From NCBI GenBank assembly GCA_037178975.1, contig JASJZH010000005.1, positions 434,001 through 498,000 of the forward strand: 64,000 bases of DNA. The letters run 5' to 3'. Origin of the DNA: Oscheius tipulae (Eukaryota > Nematoda > Chromadorea > Rhabditida > Rhabditidae). A model generated the notes under the pieces. The model was not told the DNA's origin. It did no database searches and saw nothing but the letters and a program-made list of their open reading frames with translations. Shown piece by piece: positions 1 to 10,547 of the stretch (positions within the stretch are counted from its first letter, which is position 1; each line of letters begins with the position of its first letter). The translations under genes were made by a program, and so were the position numbers.

Positions 1-1382
1 TCACTTTTCATGGCACTTTCAGCGAGTTATAAGGTCTAGAAGGGTAGTTTTGGGCAGAGGGGCGTGGTCGGGAGGAGGAGTTTGAGTACCAGAGAAGGGA
101 ACAGCGGGCCAATAACCCACCTTCGGACCTTCCTTGTCCAACTTTCATTGCTTCAACTTTCAAAGTTTATCAATGGTTTTTGCTGTCACTCACTCTTTTA
201 AATCTCTTTTCTCAGCATTAACTACAGAAAGAGAGATACAGACAGACAGGGAGACAGAGAGATAGAGAGATAGATAGAGAGCAAGAGAGACAGAGAGAAT
301 ATTCTTCTACTTTCTTTTAAATTCTGTTCACAATACTTTAAGGCATCTTTTCAGTCTTTCTAGATGTCATTTACTCCTTGCCGATGATCCTACTCTGTTC
401 ACTATTCCTTCTTCTCTACTACAGGCAAGTTACTCAGTGTCGTTGGCCGCTAGCTTACTTCACAACTTCTCTGCTTTCCGTGCTTTAACCCTGTCATTTA
501 GCCCGAGTTGTAGGTCCAGCTCGGCGGAACGAAGTCTCCCGATACCTCTTTATATGGACAACTTGTTGCATGGAGGCAGGACCGTCTACGATAACCAGTC
601 ACCACCGATTCAGAAGGATAAGGGTGGGTGAACTGACCTCTCTGTCCACCTGTCTCTTGTTGAATGAGAGCACACTGAACTCATCCTCTCTTTTTCAATG
701 TTTACCTATATTGAAACCCCGTCCCTCGCGAAATTGATACAAACTCCATTAGAGCGCAAAGAGAGTTCCACCAGGACCCCTAGAGATGGGTGAACAGAGT
801 TCAAGGTTCGCCTAAATTTTTTTCAAAAGGTTCTTTCTCCACTTCCCCAGTCCGCGCTAGGAATCTCAGTCCTAGGCTCCCAGGAATCTTTTTCCACACC
901 ATTTGCCGTGAAAATTGCGCCGCCAGAGTAGTTTCGTGGAGTGTGGGGAGCCCATGGAGACTGCACAGCTCTTGTTCCTGGAGAACATTGAGGTGGAAAG
1001 GGAAGGAAGTAGGATGAAATCATTCAGTAAACAGAGAGACAGAAAAACAGGAAACAGAGAGACAGAGACAGTGAGACAGAGGGACAGAAGTACAGAGACA
1101 TCAAAAACCCACCTTTTCTTCCAAATCTCTCCAGAATGGCCATACGTGGCTCCCAAGAACCCCCATTCTATTTCCATACCTCCCAAATTGGTTCTCTTCT
1201 AAAAGCCACGACTTGCCCTTTCGTCTTTCAACAAACAATTTTATTCAAATCCTGCTGAAAAGCCCCTTGGGCATGGCCGGAAGTGCCCAATTCCACACCC
1301 GGGGCAGTTAAAAACTTCAGAACACGAAGGAAGGAAAACACGTTAATTTGGGGGGGTCTCTAATTCATTATTTCGGTTGCAG
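1..1382. other. 5' flank of the first channel gene, no exon assigned
   Basis: This stretch must contain the signal-peptide exon and first extracellular residues of the channel gene that begins at 1383 in my model, because that exon opens mid-domain after a splice acceptor. I could not identify those exons with confidence. A short open stretch around 920-1020 is a candidate but matches no family I know. GAGACAGA-type simple repeats occupy about 226-297 and 1037-1100. No RNA gene was recognised. Confidence 0.4.
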
Positions 1383-4300
1383 ATGAAGTGACCAAAGTCC
1401 GGCTGGCCATGTATATTGAGGGAATGTCGTCGTTTAGGACCCAGACAATGGTTTGAGGAGGGAGCCGACCAAACGTAACCATGCAATTTTAGGATTTCCA
1501 GCTGGACGTCTACTTTCAGCAGTTCTGGAAGGATCCGAGGCTTGCTCACAATGAAACCAAGTAAGTTTGTTCTATCCCTCTGTCACTGTCTGGTTTCAGA
1601 CGAGTCCTGGTCCGAGATCGTAACATTCTGGACAAAATGTGGAAGCCTGACGTCTACTTTGCCAATGCCAGAACAGCAGAGTTTCATCAGGTCACACAGC
1701 CGAACTTTCTCGTTTGGATCGATCCTGATGGGTCGATTCTTTACGATACCAGGATTTCCATGATTGTCGTCTGTACATTGAACCTGGAGAAATGGCCATT
1801 GGACTCACAGCGTTGTCATTTGAGGATTCTTAGCTGTAAGATTGTAGTGACAGAGAGACAGTGACAGAGAGACGGAGAGACAGAGAAACAGGGAATAGAG
1901 AGAAACGAGAAGGCAGAGAGGGACAGAGAACTGGTTCCAGATGCCTACACTACGGATCAGCTCCAAATAGAATGGATCGAAGAAACCCCAATCACCAGAA
2001 ATCCCAACATTGCCATGTCTGACATGCACATTGTCGATCTCTATCCAGGTCTCTGTGACGGAAACTATTCGACAGGTCAGAAGACTTCATATTCTTTGAT
2101 CATATCAGTTTTCCAGGAACTTGGAGCTGTGTGACAGCAGAATTTTTCGTCAAACGAGAGATTACCCATCACGTAATGCAATCTTACGTCCCGACTACAC
2201 TTATTGTGGTCATTTCTTGGTTCTCTTTCTGGCTGGACGTGGAAGCTGTTCCTGCAAGAGTCTCGCTAGCCATCACTACTCTGCTCACTCTATCTACCCA
2301 AGCCAATGCGGCCAGGATGGCTCTTCCTGAGGCAAAAATCACCAGTTTTCGATGGGAAATCGTGGTTTAGGTATCCTACATGAAGGCCATCGATGTCTGG
2401 ATGGGAGCTTGTATGATGTTCGTCTTCGGGGTGATGATTGAATTCACTATTGTCAACTACGCACAGAGACAAGGTAGAGTGAGGATTCTGAGAGAGACAG
2501 AGACAGTACAATGTTCATCCTGACCTAACATAACCCTTGCCTATCTTCCTTTCCACGCTCACCCACAACTTTTCCCCACACTCACACTCCGCTTCTATAA
2601 TTTTAGGCCAGCGTTTTGTTGCCGATCTAGTAGGTATGTGATTTCGGAGTCACTCTAGGTTCTTTTTCTTTACGTAACACTAAATTTGTTCACATTATTG
2701 GGCGTATTACCCCAAGTCTTATGTTCATGCACCTTGTGTTTTCCTACAGGCCGGAAATGGCACCTCACCGATGCTGAACTGGGTAAGTTTAAGTTCGAGA
2801 CATGCATGCAGCATGAATATTTTTGTTTCTTGGTATATGCTTTTGTCTGCTTTACTTGTCACATACACAGTCGTTTACACAAATAGTTTAACCAAAACAG
2901 TCCAATATCAGCTATCTCGGTGGTCAGTAAGATTTCGAGCTCAAACTCACGTGAAGAAAATGAGATCAGGTTTACAACGACAAAACAATTGACAAACAAT
3001 TTGTTAAAGACAATGTAAAAGTTGAATAGGTTGACAGAGAGACAACGGAAGGTAGGACGGGACTGGGCATGGTTTTGATAGATAGACCGAGACAGCCAGT
3101 GGACAGAGATAGTACAAGAGTTGGACCGGGTGACATTGATCGGATATTATGATCACAGGTTCATAGGAATTACCACAAAACGAGATAGGGTCAGGCAGTT
3201 GTCCGACACAGGGCATTATAGACAGGACAGTACGGCAGATTGGCAGAGAGACATGTCAAAAGACGGGTTGACAATAGTAGGGAAGAAGGGCAACAGGTTG
3301 ACAGGAACATGGAAAGAATAGACAAAGACCCTAGTCTGAAATAGGACAAACTTGACATGGCGTCCAGTGGATAGGTTGACAGACTCACCTCGTACAGGAT
3401 GACAGAGACATGGTCATGGTCATAGGTTGACAAAGAGAGGATGACAGAGCATCCCAAATCCAAAAGAGCTCGTTGTACTTCGTAACATCTCTCCAATACT
3501 TTCAAATCTCTGTCCTGTCCCCATTAATCATTTCCTCCATTCACATCTGTGTACAGTCAGTTCAGTTATGGCCTCTTCACTCGAGTCCATGGCTGAGAAG
3601 AAGCAATCAAAAGCCGAGAATCTAAGCTCGAGAGCCCGGGAGATAATTGGAAAGATCAAGAATCGCGAAAAGAGCCATCATCAGCTCGTTGATGTGAGTA
3701 TTTCGAAGACTTCTTGAACTAGAACAGTCCTGAAAGAATCATCCATTTCAGGAAGAAGCAGTCGAACATATGCCCCTTCAGGACACCAACTCTAACGCCT
3801 ACAGTAATTCTTATTCCGATGATGAGGCTTTCAGTCCAGCCCGGTCAAAAAGAAAACTGATTACTGTAGTCTCGGACCCGATAGACTCTCCTAGGAGCGT
3901 CATCACGGACATGTGGAGAGACAGAGACGCTGAGAGGATGGCCAACTGGCAGAATGAGGACTGTAATCCAAGAAAGAGACTCCAGCAGAAGTTGCTGTCC
4001 AATGGAACGGATCGATGTGAGTTTGAACGACCAGGTCTCTGTCTCTCTGTCTCTCTGTCTCTCTGTCTCACTAACTTTAAGAATTCCATTTCAGCCCAAA
4101 ACTACGGTTCAGTGAAGCACCGGGATGACGAAAAGAGCAATGGGACAGCTTCCAAACAGGACAAATGGTCAACAGCCATCAAACAGATCCAAAAACATAA
4201 GTGAGTCTACCATATTTTCTTCAAAGCTCTCCTCGTGTCATACACCCACCAAATTTTAGAGACTCGACTCGAAATAGTAGCACCAATAGACACAACTCGA

Positions 4301-4686
4301 TCTGGTACTTTTTTGTTCTGTAGCAGTTTTTTCACGCGTGTTTTTCCCCAACCTGGCCTGTTTGTGTGACCTATCTCTAACCCCAGATTTGAAAGTATCC
4401 ATCGCATCATTTTTCAGTGTGCCGTGGTTTTTAGAGGTGCAAATTTTTAAATTTCACTCTGTCTACGAATTCTGATGCTCCGAGTTGTATCTAGAGTGTT
4501 TTCCCCTTGACTCTCTTTAAAGATGCCCGGAAAAATAGCCTACTCTTTCAGGAAAATCATCGGTCGCAACCGAGCCAAAAGAATAGATCAACGTAGTCGA
4601 TGGGTCTTTCCCTTGACCTTCATCGTCTTCAATATCAGCTACTGGGGCTACTATCTTTATTGGAAGGAGGGGCCGGAAAAGTCCTA
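1383..4686 (+). CDS. Cys-loop ligand-gated ion channel subunit, PAR (anion) type, 5' end missing
   Basis: This is a pentameric ligand-gated channel subunit of the plasma membrane. The first recognised exon (1383-1450) carries the extracellular motif MYIEGMSSFRTQTM and continues after a 42-nt intron as DFQLDVYFQQFWKDPRL. The Cys-loop is CTLNLEKWPLDSQRC, with the canonical 13 residues between the cysteines. M1 follows near 2170-2240. The M1-M2 linker reads VPARVSL, the Pro-Ala-Arg signature of chloride-selective members. M2 and M3 follow, then a long charged M3-M4 loop over several exons (3560-4250), and M4 ends in WGYYLYWKEGPEKS before TAA at 4684-4686. The exon junction after M2 needs a GC-AG intron (2332-2370). 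The ligand cannot be told from sequence; amine-, GABA- or acetylcholine-gated chloride channels are all possible. Signal peptide and early N-terminus are not located. Confidence 0.85.
2332..2370 (+). other. 39-nt GC-AG intron in channel gene
   Basis: The reading frame of M2 runs ...ARMALPE and resumes as VSYMKAIDVW. Between them lie 39 nt that begin with GC (AG|GCAAAA) and end in TTTAG. Reading through would end at TAG directly before position 2371. Splicing as a GC-AG intron restores the universally conserved M2-M3 loop in phase 0. No GT donor gives the same result. Confidence 0.8.
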
Positions 4687-6705
4687 AACTTACCGTGCCA
4701 AGATGATATGGGTACTATATTTCGAGTCCTTTTTATGTAATGTTGTATATCAGTACTCTCCCTCATACTACTGTAAGTCAGTGTAAATAAACTTTTGTGA
4801 GTGATGTCTTCCCGGTCCGTGAAATGGCGTGAAAAACATAACGAGACCTCCGGAAAGCGGCAGAGAGAGACACTCTAGCTCATCGATCCGGTCCAGGCGG
4901 GGGAGTCTGGCGACTCCAGTACTGGCCTCTGGACACAGCTGTTCTCTGGCGTCAAGGAACAAAACATTGTCATCTTTTTACGCCTTTTTCCATTTTTAAT
5001 TATTCAGAGAGGCGAGACAGAGACAGAGATACTTCCTAATAGTTCTCAGTTCATCACATGTTCTCTCTCCCTCTTCCTACGCATAAGGAGCTTTTTTCCT
5101 CGCGAGCTTCCGCGTCACCTAATCTAGGCCCGAAAACTTCCGTTATACTCTTCACGTGGGTACTTTCTCTAAATGTCTTCCAAATATAGAGACGGGGGAA
5201 CATCGACCGCTAAGTGCCTCTCAAGCGGGGCTATATCCCCTTGTTCCCTCTGGGGAAACGTGAGGTATTACGAATGTTTTCGCAAGCTGATGCAAAAACT
5301 GTACTATGGCAACGACTGGCATCAATCGTCTTCAACATCAGCTACTGGGGCTACTATCTCTATTAGAAGAAGGGGCGGGAAAAGTCCTAAACTTTGGCAA
5401 GGGTACCAGCAGCTTTCTTCATAAAGTTATGCTATCGAACTCTCCTTCCATCCTTTCTTCAGTCTCTCTATCTGTCTTTTAACACTCTGTCTTTCTGTCT
5501 CTCCGACTGTTTGAATTGATCTCAGAAAACATATTCCCTTGTCGCAGACATCCCTCAAGATGAAAATATTTTGTAGCTATGAGTATCTTGTTGCCGATTT
5601 CTGCTTCTGACATGTTTTGTACACCGACTACTATTTATAAAAGCTTAGAGATCTGTTCAACAAGCATGCCTCCGCTTCATGGCTTCCAGTTTATTTTTGT
5701 CTTGGAATCTTTTTTCACAGTTCAAAAGTTGCTCTTATCTGTTTCCCTCCCTCGTCTCCTGACCCCCTCGTCCTATCTACGTGCTGCCGTACTATCACCC
5801 TCAAGAAATCTCTCCAAATTAGCACGGGCTCGCACATCTGGTTCTTGTTTTTTCTTTACTCGAGTGCTCTCTTGCTCTTCATGCAATACAGCAGTGACGC
5901 AATTGTAAGAGTGGCGAAACTCGCGCATTTACGAATATTTGCGTCAAGATGCTTTCTCTCTGTCTCTGATTCTCTTTATCAGACCCTCCAGTTTGCAGTC
6001 TTCATTTGAATTTTGATAAGACTATCTCATTTTAATCGAGCCCATTGTTTAAATTTTAACATATTGATAAGCCAGTTTTTGCCAGTCGCTGCTAACCCTT
6101 TACCCTTTGAACTTCACTGACTTAGACCTTGTCATCGAGAACAAAAAAACCGATTTTAGCAATGTTTTGCAAAGACGTAGAGCATTGTTTGTTCTTGAAC
6201 TTTGCAGGATCTTGCAGAGGTGCAAAATCTGTTCTTAAGCTGGAAAACAGCATGAACACTTGCCATCCCTGTCTCCAGTGGACTGTCCAATGAAACCCAA
6301 TCCTCTTCTACTCCCCACTGTAAACCACTCTCCACTTCCCTCTCTCTGTTCAATCATAAGTGACTTCTTTTAATCCCAGCTTCCTTTTCTTTTCATCTGC
6401 GTCAGTTCATCACAAGGGCCCAAGTGGTGTGGGGGTAATTGCGTTTATGTGCCACTGCCCCCAAGATTAGTTGGGCTTGGAGCTCTTCCGAACCGGGGAC
6501 ACGTCACCTTTTTGTTCCAAACTTTCTTAAACTGACAGAGACAAAGACTCAGAGAGACAGAGAGAAAGAGACAGAGAGTCAGAGAAATAGGGAGACAAAG
6601 AGACAAAAGGACAAAGGGACAAATTGAAAGAGAGACAGAGATAGATACAGAACTTTTGCTCTTACCAACCTCTGACTCAAGTTTATCACAAAGTTTCAGA
6701 ACAAA
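4687..6705. other. Intergenic spacer with repeats and a duplicated exon fragment
   Basis: No intact gene was recognised. It holds TCTCTGTC-type tracts (about 4990-5025, 5460-5505, 6535-6650), the decayed copy of the channel's last exon at 5325-5394, and at about 6140-6240 a stretch resembling the leader of the dispersed repeat seen at 12.4 and 29.5 kb (shared motif ATGTTTTGCAAAG/ATGTTTTGCACAG). Confidence 0.5.
5325..5394 (+). pseudogene. Decayed duplicate of the channel M4 exon
   Basis: About 70 nt here closely match the terminal exon of the upstream channel gene at 4621-4690, including the codons for FNISYWGYYLYW and the KSPK/KS-stop end. A Trp codon of the parent (TGG) is TAG here (5364-5366), and there are other substitutions. 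No acceptor or upstream channel exons accompany it, so it looks like a non-functional partial tandem duplication about 0.7 kb downstream of its source. Confidence 0.8.
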
Positions 6706-8796
6706 ATGAATCCACAGGACCCTCCTGCACCGTCACTAATGTCCCTCAACTCACAAAAAGTGAGCTTATTCAGTTCCAAACATTTAGAAATGTTCAGATA
6801 GGCAGTAAATTCACACTTGAACGGGTTCCGGAGCCAGATGATCGTCCACCAACACCGGGAAAACGACATCTTTGGGGGAGAGCAAGGTACGGTTCCCTGA
6901 ATTCCTCAAAAATTGTAGGAGGGTTTAGATATTTGGTCTTGGCAGCTTCTGTTCTTTGTTTCACGGCAGCCCGATCAAATGACATGACATTTTCCTTCTC
7001 TGTTATCTGCATGACAGGGAACATGTCAGAGACGGCGGAGGTTGGTCTTGACAGCGACATGACATTCACAGATAGTTGGCATGGACCTAAAATTGGGGTT
7101 ACCAGTAATTTGACGAGCTTTCAGAGCAACTTTCCATCCGTAGACTTCACTGCCCGAGACCTCTCCCTCACTTTTGCTGGAGCAGGAACCGGAGCTATTC
7201 TGGCAGCGTTTCCTTTAGCGCTACTGTTACAACAGTTTGGTGGAAGGTATGTTCAGAAGTCTCCTTTGAATGACAAAATACGGTATGTAGAATGGTCATG
7301 GGAATCCTTGTACTACTGTCCTCCATGGCCACTCTTCTTCTACCTTATGCTGCTATGACAGCTTCAGCCCAGGAATGGCCCATTTCTTCATTACTGTTTC
7401 CGCTTAGACTGCTACAAGGTTGGTGAACTGTCTTCCTGTCTCTGTCTCTGTCTAATGTTAACCTTTTTCCAGGCACCGCTGTAGCCGCTGTCATGCCAAT
7501 GATGGGCTTTGTCAGCGCCCATTGGGCTCCTGTAAGTGAGATGGGCAACTTTATCACGCTCCTCTCCGGCTCAGGACAGATCTCCCAGATCTTTACCATG
7601 CCCATCTCTGCCTACCTATGGTAACATTGTCAATCGCTCAACAGAACCGAGATTTCCAGCGTGAACACAGGCTGGCCGTCCGCCTACTACTTCCACGGCA
7701 CACTAGGAATCGTCTCTGCTATCTCCTTCATCTTCCTGTTCCGAAACAATCCGAAAAAGCACCAGCTGGTCAGTGAGACAGAAGTTCAGACCATCACTGA
7801 TGGAAGTGAGTTTCAATGTTACGATATAGGCAACCTACCATTCTCAGTAGTCCACCGGAAACGGAAAGAGCAGACCATTCCCTACAGAGCCATCGCGACC
7901 AGTAAACCTATATGGGCCTGCTGGATCAGCTTCTTTGGCAACTCTTTCGGATTCCAGCTCATTCTACAGTAAGTTTGACTAAACCTACCAGAAATTTACT
8001 TTGCCAACATCAATCTTCTTCTCATTTTTCCAGATTCATGCCAATCTACCTGAACAAAGTTCTCCATGTCCCTGTGGCAAAAACAGGTATCTCTGCCATG
8101 TTGCCTCCTCTCGCACAGCTCATCGTAAAAATCGTGGCTGGAATCGCGAGTGACAAGATCACACGTGTCTCTGTGAGTGTCGACTAAAAATCAGGAGAAA
8201 TACAAAGTTTCAGGAGCGACGAAAACTGCAGATCTTTAACTCTGTGGCAATGTGCGGCTGTGCTCTGTTTCTTCTCCCTCTGGGATTCTTGCATCATAGC
8301 GAGGCGACTGTAGCAATTGGTAAGAGCTTTTCTGTAAGAAAACTTATCAACACAGCTTGCATCTGTATTGCTATTGCCTGCCTGGGACTGGTATCTTGTG
8401 GCTCGATGAAATCGGCCACGATGGTCGCCAGACAGTACTCACACTTTGTCATGTCGATTGTTCAGGTGAGGAGAGAAACACATAGGCAGAGAGATAGAAA
8501 GATATAGAGAAAGAGAATCAGAGAGACATATCAAATTTCAGTTCGTCGTCTGCATTGCCATGCTGGCAATTCCCTTCATTGTCAGCTTCCTTGCCCCAAA
8601 CAATACCATCGAAGAATGGAGGAGCATCTTTTTCTTCGTCTCAGCCATACTCTTCATCACGAACCTCTTCTTCTGTTACCTCTGCGATTCCGAAGCAGCT
8701 CCCTGGACTGTGGAGAAGTTCATCAACACGAAAAATCTTCCCCTACTGTCAGATGATCCTCAGGCTACAGTGGCCACCATTGCGGAACATATTTGA
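6706..8796 (+). CDS. SLC17-like major facilitator superfamily transporter
   Basis: This is a predicted 12-helix membrane carrier of the anion/phosphate (SLC17, sialin/NPT/VGLUT) group, in a plasma or vesicle membrane. The ATG at 6706 lies six bases after a TTTCAG acceptor. The N-terminal exons (6706-6900) are hydrophilic, and the exact junction into the first helix (RYLVLAASVLCFTAARSND) is not settled. Family-like segments follow: NMSETAEVG, a long hydrophobic run with LLQQFGGRY, HWAP before a helix, NTGWPSAYYFHGTLGI, FMPIYLNKVLHVPVAKTGISAMLPPLAQL and FLAPNNTIEEWRSIFF. The last exon ends at TGA 8794-8796. At least nine short introns are needed, several carrying GAGACAGA tracts. A poly(A) signal AATAAA lies at 8916-8921. 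The substrate is not predictable; the family assignment is good. Confidence 0.8.
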
Positions 8797-8915
8797 ACGG
8801 GAGAATGACCCTCTTACTTCTATTTTTCCTCCTAGGTAGCATCTCGGTGAAATTACGGGCTTTCTTCTACTGCTATAGACTGTGAACTGTATGAAGAACA
8901 TATCTGTTTTTGGGA

Positions 8916-8921
8916 AATAAA
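8916..8921 (+). terminator. Poly(A) signal AATAAA of the SLC17-like gene
   Basis: A canonical AATAAA lies about 120 nt after the stop codon of the transporter gene, on the same strand, just before a TCTCTGTC tract. Confidence 0.6.
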
Positions 8922-10547
8922 CGATTTACTGATTTTTATAATTGCTGTTCCTCTCTGTTTCTCTGTCTCTCTCTGTCGCGCTGTCTCTGTCTCCCTGTCC
9001 CAATGATTACACTGTCTCATTAAATTCTACGAACTAGCGGTCGAAGATTTCAGACGGTCAGTCCCGTTCAAGGCTACTCACTTTTCGCGTAAACATTTTA
9101 CGTAATCGGTTGAAATTGAATGATAAGGAGAGAGTATACGCAGTATAATGAATCAATTTTTGCCCTTTAGGTGGCTACGACCACCTTCTTTTTGCTCCCC
9201 CATTCCAATTAAGAGACAAGATTGCCGAATACAGCTGTGACGTAGCAAATTATCTTCGGCGTCTTCTCCCGATTGTCTCGATGAAAACTGGAGCTATGAA
9301 TCAGCTGTTTTACGATTTGCCAAAGAAAAAGTAAGAAACAAAAGGGTGTCGAGTTGGGTGATTTTGATCCAACTTGACTTTTACTACCCAGTTCCAATAA
9401 GAACACTCGTTTTCCCAGTTCTGCCTAGGAACGACTGTCAATCTCTCACTGTCTCTGTCTCTCTGTCTCCGTTCAATCCACAACCGAAGTTGATCATTGA
9501 GGCTGTTCTATGGCTTTTTCGGAGAGACGAAGAGAGGGCAACACCCACTGTGTGGTGGCGAAAGGTCGTAAATATCTCAATGAAACAAATTGAGAAAAAA
9601 CTGTTCACATTTTTCATTTTTGTTTGTCTACGCAAACAATCGCTCGTATTTTTCTGGAGATTCGACATGACAAACTGTGGCTTTGCGGCTTCCCTGATTA
9701 ACTTCTGACCTTCAAATCTTCTCGACCCACTGTTTACTCTTCCGCGCTTTAAATTGTTTTGTAACAAAAAAGGGGTTGACCGGTTTCGGAATGGGAATAG
9801 GTATCATGTGCATTCTCGCTGACGTAGAAACATGTTGGTAGTTCAAGGAGCATTTAAAGGCGGTCAACTACAGTGGCAGAGATAGAGACATTAAAATCCA
9901 GAACTGTTCAAGTACCTCTCGAATTCGTCTCCCTATAACTCTTTTCCATGTAAACATGGATGTAAACACGAAGAAATTGGCCCTTGATTGTCACTCTCTT
10001 TTTATGACCCGAACTGAAGGGTTAGAGTTCTTCAATGCCAAGTTCCTTCCCTAATACATTGCTTATACACGGATGCAATTTCCAAGGCAGTTCAATTTTT
10101 TTATTGCATTTTGAACCTTTTTAAAAGCTCCAATACTTCAGCAAAGTTTTAAATTTGCTTCGTCTAATTATGCTGTTTCTGTCAGAACAATAAAAAGAAG
10201 TGCTGCTAAGGAAATAAAAAAAAATTGCGTCCGTGTCTCACCAAAGTACGCCTTTTCTTCCCCCTTTGATTACAGAACCGCAATCAAAATAGTCAAAACT
10301 AGACAAGGACACTCTATAAAGCAAGCTGATTATGACACCCAAGGGAAAACAGTCTAAACAGCTTATCAGAGACTCTATTTTGACAGCAGGTTTCTGCTGG
10401 TGTTCACACGAGCCCAAGGCCATTTCGCTCTCGCCACACGCTTCCTTTTGGTGGTCAGGCTTTTAGACCCCTTCTAGTGGTTTAATGTGTGTAGAGGGCG
10501 ATCTCTGTCTCTCTGCTATTCTTTCAAAGTACAATCAGTTTCCAGCC
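8922..10547. other. Intergenic spacer, nothing recognised
   Basis: No exon chain or RNA gene could be supported here. Open stretches of about 110-120 codons on both strands near 9346-9767 are mutually overlapping, low-complexity in part and match no family. TCTCTGTC tracts lie at about 8950-9000 and 9440-9470. Confidence 0.4.

Noticed and set aside
9346-9767. Overlapping frames of 109-120 codons on both strands
   Set aside because: No homology, partly simple sequence, and each is the shadow of the other.
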